This document shows positions 60,125 through 64,000 of a stretch of DNA of 64,000 nucleotides, piece by piece. Made by a program: the position numbers and the translations under genes. The stretch lies in assembly GCF_036116635.1 (NCBI RefSeq), contig NZ_CP107995.1:6386001-6450000 (forward strand), read 5' to 3'. The DNA comes from Amycolatopsis sp. NBC_00345 (lineage in GTDB: Bacteria; Actinomycetota; Actinomycetes; Mycobacteriales; Pseudonocardiaceae). The notes under the pieces were generated by a model. That model was not told the DNA's origin. It did not search any database and was given only the letters and a program-made list of their open reading frames with translations. Position 1 is the stretch's first letter. Every line of letters starts with the position of its first letter.

Positions 60125-60715
60125 ATGCCGGCGAACCCCACCCCACTCGTGACTGGCGAGAAGGCGAACAGGCGTGAACAGATCATGGCCGCCGCCGCCG
60201 AGCTGTTCGCCCACCACGGCTTCCACGGCGTGGGCATCGACGACATCGGCGCCGCGGTGGGCATCTCCGGCCCCGCGCTGTACCGCCACTTCCGCAGCAA
60301 GGACGCCATCCTCGGCGAGATGCTGAACTCGATCAGCCACTACCTGCTCGACGGCGGCACCCAGCGCGCGGAGATCGGTGGCTCGCCCGGGGAGCTGCTG
60401 GCCGCGCTCGTGCGGTTCCACGTGGACTTCGCGCTCGATCACCCGGCGCTGATCACGGTCCAGGAGCGGAACCTGGCGAACCTCACCGACGGTGACCGCA
60501 AGCAGGTGCGAGCACTGCAGCGTCAGTACGTCGAGGTATGGGTGCGGGCGATCCGTGACGCCGACCCGGGGCTCGAGGAGCGGCAGGCTCGCTCAGCGGC
60601 GCACGCGGTGTTCGGCTTGATCAACTCGACGCCGTACAACCGCCATCTCGGTGACGGCGAGCTCGCCGACCTGCTCTGCCGGCTCGCGCTGGGCGCACTT
60701 TCGGCGGCCGGCTGA
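60125..60715 (+). CDS. TetR-family regulator of the accD1-accA1 operon
   Basis: 196 residues from ATG 60125 (MPANPTPLVTGEKANRREQI); the upstream extension crosses the operator. Helix-turn-helix GVGIDDIGAAVGISGPALYRHFRS at about residues 37-60, then a helical ligand-binding domain (C-terminal TetR_C_33-like ending GELADLLCRLALGALSAAG). The shared palindromes make it the likely repressor of accD1-accA1-fadE, released by an acyl-CoA. It corresponds in context to M. tuberculosis Rv2506. Confidence 0.9.
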   Translation: MPANPTPLVTGEKANRREQIMAAAAELFAHHGFHGVGIDDIGAAVGISGPALYRHFRSKDAILGEMLNSISHYLLDGGTQRAEIGGSPGELLAALVRFHVDFALDHPALITVQERNLANLTDGDRKQVRALQRQYVEVWVRAIRDADPGLEERQARSAAHAVFGLINSTPYNRHLGDGELADLLCRLALGALSAAG

Positions 60716-60769
60716 TCCGCCGGATTCGGGGTATCCCCACGGATGCCGGTGCTGGTGTTTGATAGGCAC

Positions 60770-61267
60770 GTGACCCCGGACCGGAACGAGGATGAGCAGC
60801 GGCTCGTCGAGAAGGCGCAACGCGCGCTCGTCGCCATCAGCCTTGGCGAAGACGCCGAAGCGCTCGACGAGGTCACGCCGTCTTCGGAGGAGCCGAAGGA
60901 GCGCTCGGACGAGACGAAGGCGCTGATGCTGCTGCTGTTCGGCGAGTGCAGCACGATGGTGTCCACGCTCGGTGACGGCGGGACGGCGCCGGTGAAGGTC
61001 CAGGTTTTCGACGAGGACGGCGAAGAGGTTTCCATCGACCAGGCCGACCCGCCGGTGCGCACCGCGGTCCGCACGCTGCTCGCCGAGGTCCACGGCAACA
61101 CGGCCGCCGCGCAGGAACAGGTCGAGATCGCGCTCGCCAACGCCGCGCCGAACGAGGTCGACAGCCTGGTCCTGCAGGCCCTGCGCTGGACGATCCGGCT
61201 GTCGGTCGAGTGCCTGGAGCGGGACCTGCCGGTCGCGGACTGGATCTCGGACGCCGTCGACGGCTGA
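60770..61267 (+). CDS. Conserved-looking acidic protein of unknown function
   Basis: 165 residues from GTG 60770 (VTPDRNEDEQRLVEKAQRALVAI). An ATG at 60743 would add nine residues. Neither has a strong Shine-Dalgarno, and TTGATA 7 bases before the GTG could be the -10 of a leaderless transcript. Acidic and helical, with segments TKALMLLLFGECSTMVSTLGDG, VRTLLAEVHGNTAAAQEQVEIAL and RWTIRLSVECLERDLPVADW. No signal peptide, membrane segment or known motif. It follows the TetR gene by 54 bases. Confidence 0.65.
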   Translation: MTPDRNEDEQRLVEKAQRALVAISLGEDAEALDEVTPSSEEPKERSDETKALMLLLFGECSTMVSTLGDGGTAPVKVQVFDEDGEEVSIDQADPPVRTAVRTLLAEVHGNTAAAQEQVEIALANAAPNEVDSLVLQALRWTIRLSVECLERDLPVADWISDAVDG

Positions 61268-61313
61268 GTCCCCCTGGCAAGCCGAAACGCCATGAAAACT
61301 TCACCACCTACAG

Positions 61314-61368
61314 CGCCCTGAAGGCCACCTTGAGGGCATGTAGGACCCTGAAGGTGGCCTTCAGGGCG
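61314..61368. terminator. 18-bp-arm hairpin between convergent genes
   Basis: CGCCCTGAAGGCCACCTT (61314-61331) and AAGGTGGCCTTCAGGGCG (61351-61368) are exact reverse complements around a 19-base loop that has its own AGGG/CCCT pairing. It lies between the acidic protein's stop (61267) and the metX stop (61386) and can terminate both. Confidence 0.75.
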
Positions 61369-61385
61369 TTCCAAGGCCCGGAAAG

Positions 61386-62519
61386 TCAGCCCAGCAGCGA
61401 CTTCACCAGCGCGCCGATCTGGCCGCTCTCGATCAGGAACGAGTCGTGTCCGTACGGCGACGACACCACCGAGGCCTCGCCGCCGACCGCGCCCGCGATC
61501 TCCGCGGACTGGTACAGCGGGTAGAGCCGGTCGCTGTCGACGCCGGCGACGACGGTACGGGCGGTGACCTGCGCCAGCGCGGCCGCGACCCCGCCGCGGT
61601 CCCGGCCGACGTCGTGGGTGTTCATGGACTCCGTCAGCACCACGTAGGAGCCCGCGTCGAAGCGCGCGGCCAGCTTCTCCGCGTGGTGGTCCAAATAGGA
61701 CTCGACGGCGAATCGCCCGCCGCGCAACGGGTCCTCTTCACCCTGGTACCGGCGGCCGAAGCGCTGGGCCAGCTCGGGCTCGCTGCGGTAGGTCACGTGC
61801 GCGATCCGCCGGGCGACGCCGAGGCCGCGGTGCGGGCCCTCGCCGTCGGGCTGTCCGTAGTAGTCCCCGCCGTGCCAGCCCGGGTCCGAGCGGATGGCGT
61901 GCAGCTGCGGGGCGGCCCAGGCGATCTGCTCGGCCGACGCACGCGCCGTGGACGCCAGCACCAGCGCCGAATCCACCCGATCGGGAGCCGAAACGGCCCA
62001 TTCGAGCGCCCGCATCCCGCCCATCGACCCACCCGCGACGGCGGCCCAGCGGTAGACGCCGAGCGCGTCCGCGAGCGCCTCTTCGGTGCGCACCTGGTCC
62101 CGCGCCGTCACCACGGGGAACCGGCTGCCGTACGGCCGCCCGTCCCCGGCGTCCGACGACGGGCCGGTCGAACCCTGGCAGCCGCCGAGCACGTTCGGCA
62201 CCACCACGAACAGCTCGTCGGTGTCGAAGGCCTTGCCGGGCCCGATCAGCCCGTCCCACCAGCCGGCGCTGGGGTGGCCCGGCTCCGCGGGCCCGGCCGC
62301 GTGGCTGTCACCGGTGAGGGCGTGCTCGATGAGGACGGCGTTGGAGCCGTCGGAGTTCAGCGTCCCCCACGTCTCGTACGCGAGGGTGTACGACGGCAGC
62401 GAGCCACCGGCCTCCAGCGCGAGCGCGCCGGGACCGGTGAACCACTGCCGCCTTCCGGGTGGGTCTCCCGCCCGCCACGCTCCGGTGGCCGGCGGGAGGC
62501 CGTCACCGGAATCCGTCAC
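61386..62519 (-). CDS. metX: Homoserine O-acetyltransferase
   Basis: 377 residues from GTG 62517-62519 (VTDSGDGLPPATGAW), which overlaps the metY stop as GTGA. Alpha/beta hydrolase acyltransferase with YETWGTLN, NVLGGCQGSTGPSS, the nucleophile in GGSMGGMRALEW, Asp in VVAGVDSDRLYPL and His in SPYGHDSFL. It acetylates homoserine with acetyl-CoA for methionine synthesis. The long frame that fuses metX to an upstream stretch (to 63980) is in a different frame from metY and is not real. Confidence 0.95.
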   Translation of the reverse strand: MTDSGDGLPPATGAWRAGDPPGRRQWFTGPGALALEAGGSLPSYTLAYETWGTLNSDGSNAVLIEHALTGDSHAAGPAEPGHPSAGWWDGLIGPGKAFDTDELFVVVPNVLGGCQGSTGPSSDAGDGRPYGSRFPVVTARDQVRTEEALADALGVYRWAAVAGGSMGGMRALEWAVSAPDRVDSALVLASTARASAEQIAWAAPQLHAIRSDPGWHGGDYYGQPDGEGPHRGLGVARRIAHVTYRSEPELAQRFGRRYQGEEDPLRGGRFAVESYLDHHAEKLAARFDAGSYVVLTESMNTHDVGRDRGGVAAALAQVTARTVVAGVDSDRLYPLYQSAEIAGAVGGEASVVSSPYGHDSFLIESGQIGALVKSLLG

Positions 62520-63823
62520 TGCGCCGCCTTGGCGGCCCGGAAACCCGCCTCGAGGTCGGCCTTCAGGTCTTCGACGCCCTCCAGGCCCACGGCGAGCCGC
62601 ACCAGGCCCGGCGTGACGCCGCTGGCCAGCTGCTCCTCGGGGCTCAGCTGACTGTGCGTGGTGGACGCCGGGTGCACGATCAGGCTGCGCACGTCGCCGA
62701 TGTTCACCAGCTGGCTGTGCAGCTCCGTGCCGTCCACGAAGCTGCGGCCCGCGTCGACGCCGCCGCGCAGGTCGAACGACAGCACCGCGCCCGCGCCGCG
62801 CGGCAGGTACTTCTGCGCGGCGGAGTAGTACGGGCTCGACGGCAAGCCGGCGTAGTAGACCTTCTCGACCTCGTCGCGCTGTTCCAGCCACTCGGCCAGC
62901 GCCTGCGCGTTGGACACGTGCCGCTCCAGCCGCAGCGACAGCGTCTCGATGCCCTGCAGGATCAGGAAACTGTTCAACGGCGCGATGGCCCCGCCGGTGT
63001 CGCGGAGGATCTGCACGCGAGCCTTCGCCGCGTACGCGCCCGGGCCGAGCGCTTCCCAGTACTTGAGACCGTGGTAGCTCGGGTCCGCCTCGTTGAAGCC
63101 CGGGAACTTCGCCGGGTCCTTGCCGAAGTCGAACGTGCCGCCGTCGACGAGCACCCCGGCGACGGTGGTGCCGTGGCCGCCCAGGTACTTGGTGGCGGAG
63201 TGCACGACGACGTCCGCGCCGTGCTCGATCGGGCGCAGCAGGTACGGCGTGGGCACGGTGTTGTCCACGACCAGCGGCACCCCCGCCTCGTGCGCGACGT
63301 CGGCGACCGCGCGGACGTCGAGCACGTTGCTGCCCGGGTTCGCCAGCGTCTCGGCGAAGAACAGCTTGGTGTTGGGCCGGACCGCGGCGCGCCACTGCTC
63401 GAGGTCGTCCTGGTCGTCGATGAACGTGACCTCGATGCCGAGCTTCGGCAGCGTGTAGTGGAACAGGTTGTAGGTGCCGCCGTAGAGCGAAGGGCTGGAG
63501 ACGAAGTGGTCGCCGGAGGAGGCCAGGTTGAGGATCGCCGCGGTGGTGGCGGCGGAACCGGAGGCGAACGCCAGCGCGGCGACCCCGCCTTCGAGCGCGG
63601 CGAGGCGCTGCTCCAGCACGTCCTGCGTCGGGTTCATGATGCGGGTGTAGATGTTGCCCGGCTCGGCCAGGCTGAACAGGTCGGCGCCGTGCTGGCTGTC
63701 CCGGAAGACGTACGACGTCGTCTGGTAGATCGGCGTCGCGCGGGCCCCGGTCGTGGGATCCGGCGCCGCGCCCGCGTGGATCTGCTTGGTCTCGAAGGAC
63801 CAGGCCGAGGTGTCTTCCGGCAT
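62516..63823 (-). CDS. metY: O-acetylhomoserine sulfhydrylase (bifunctional OAH/OAS type)
   Basis: 435 residues from ATG 63821-63823 (MPEDTSAWSFETKQIHAGA), 7 bases after AAGGAG; the frame to 63889 adds a non-family extension. Cys/Met-metabolism PLP enzyme with ATPIYQTTSYVF, FASGSAATTAAIL, VVDNTVPTPYLLRP and the Schiff-base lysine in HSATKYLGGHGTT. It makes homocysteine from O-acetylhomoserine and sulfide; metX supplies its substrate. A structured leader with a possible short peptide precedes it. Confidence 0.95.
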   Translation of the reverse strand: MPEDTSAWSFETKQIHAGAAPDPTTGARATPIYQTTSYVFRDSQHGADLFSLAEPGNIYTRIMNPTQDVLEQRLAALEGGVAALAFASGSAATTAAILNLASSGDHFVSSPSLYGGTYNLFHYTLPKLGIEVTFIDDQDDLEQWRAAVRPNTKLFFAETLANPGSNVLDVRAVADVAHEAGVPLVVDNTVPTPYLLRPIEHGADVVVHSATKYLGGHGTTVAGVLVDGGTFDFGKDPAKFPGFNEADPSYHGLKYWEALGPGAYAAKARVQILRDTGGAIAPLNSFLILQGIETLSLRLERHVSNAQALAEWLEQRDEVEKVYYAGLPSSPYYSAAQKYLPRGAGAVLSFDLRGGVDAGRSFVDGTELHSQLVNIGDVRSLIVHPASTTHSQLSPEEQLASGVTPGLVRLAVGLEGVEDLKADLEAGFRAAKAAQ

Positions 63824-63896
63824 CGACTTCTCCTTGCGGCTCAATGGGATCGGCTCCGTGGTCGAAGCTAGCTCCCCCGAACGGCCCACCCAAGGG

Positions 63897-63922
63897 CTCC
63901 CACGGGATGGGAGTACCCATCC
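63897..63922 (-). promoter_or_regulatory. Mutually exclusive hairpins in the metY leader
   Basis: On the minus-strand RNA GGATGGG-TACT-CCCATCC (63905-63922) can form, or CTCCCA-TCCCG-TGGGAG (63897-63913); the two share bases, so only one exists at a time. They lie between the stop of a possible 15-residue leader peptide (63935) and the metY start (63823). The arrangement resembles attenuation control. Confidence 0.45.
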
Positions 63923-63934
63923 AACGTACGCCGG

Positions 63935-63982
63935 TCACCACCACAAAGAGGCCACTCGGAAGTGGTGGTTCTTCACCCACAT
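63935..63982 (-). CDS. Possible metY leader peptide ending Trp-Trp
   Basis: ATG 63980-63982, 15 residues MWVKNHHFRVASLWW, then TGA. A GTG two codons later is an alternative start. The Shine-Dalgarno (GGTAGG next to the ATG) is weak. Its DNA also forms an imperfect hairpin (ACCACCAC with GTGGTGGT). It ends 112 bases before metY. Not known to me as a family; its reality depends on expression data. Confidence 0.35.
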   Translation of the reverse strand: MWVKNHHFRVASLWW

Positions 63983-64000
63983 GCCTACCGCGTCGGCGCG

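Noticed and set aside
61386..63980. One 864-residue protein joining metX to upstream sequence
   Set aside because: The upstream part is metY DNA in another frame; metX has its own GTG overlapping the metY stop.
63823..64000. SAM-I or SAM-IV riboswitch upstream of metY
   Set aside because: The conserved core sequences of these classes, as I remember them, are not present in the visible leader.

Overview
The window is about 70-73% GC with strongly GC-biased third codon positions. It carries Tat and Sec lipoproteins, many GTG starts, GntR, TetR and XRE regulators, and an AccA1/AccD1-type biotin carboxylase. This fits a Pseudonocardiales actinomycete; I infer Amycolatopsis or a close relative, from gene types such as the AMED_5909-like family and from the long perfect palindromes between genes. 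It is chromosomal. I see no rRNA, tRNA, CRISPR array, transposase or integrase.

Region by region. 1-9.5 kb: a hydantoinase-type gene cut by the window edge and coupled to a thiamine-diphosphate enzyme; a wax ester/DGAT acyltransferase; a lipoprotein; an aldo-keto reductase; an MFS exporter; a MaoC hydratase; an ArsR regulator with a clear operator; then a 0.57-kb gene-free minisatellite. 9.6-23.3 kb: a catabolic cluster (amidase, hydroxyacid dehydrogenase, two Asp/Glu-racemase/maleate-isomerase-type proteins, a GntR/FCD regulator, a tartrate/D-malate-type dehydrogenase, an aldehyde dehydrogenase, a class III aminotransferase, a DUF3830 protein, then a glycolate-oxidase-type flavoprotein and a second ThDP enzyme). 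Three copies of ATTGTCRACAAT lie in front of its operons, so most of it looks like one GntR regulon whose substrate is unknown. A 30-residue His-rich peptide gene and structured non-coding DNA lie at 19.5-20.0 kb.

23.3-42.5 kb: a DHA2 exporter, a DUF3761-like lipoprotein, a flavin monooxygenase, a GH92 glycosidase with Gln where Glu is usual, a 941-residue membrane protein joining a degenerate NTPase to a periplasmic-binding domain, the fadA-fadB beta-oxidation pair with a divergent tandem TetR regulator, LtrA, an XRE/MmyB-type regulator facing a decayed SDR, and two acyl-CoA dehydrogenases. 42.5-46.2 kb: an island with low GC in its second half (AMED_5909-like protein, XRE-DUF5919-like regulator plus NUDIX hydrolase, a gene split by an in-frame TGA). 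It is bounded on the right by a diverged copy of the acyl-CoA dehydrogenase 3' end found at its left edge.

46.2-64 kb: an iron-siderophore binding lipoprotein with an IdeR-like box; a PhaC-like hydrolase; an SDR; a GNAT; a small secreted protein; an XRE-NB-ARC-TPR regulator; a broken phosphotransferase; the accD1-accA1-acyl-CoA dehydrogenase operon (leucine/isovalerate catabolism type) with matching palindromes at its own promoter and at its TetR gene; an SGNH esterase; and metY-metX with a leader that can encode a short Trp-Trp-ending peptide followed by two mutually exclusive hairpins.

Two themes recur. Several genes are decayed by internal deletion or frameshift (aminoglycoside-type phosphotransferase, SDR, second phosphotransferase, the TGA-split gene). 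Long perfect inverted repeats sit at gene ends, one of them in two near-identical copies 40 kb apart.
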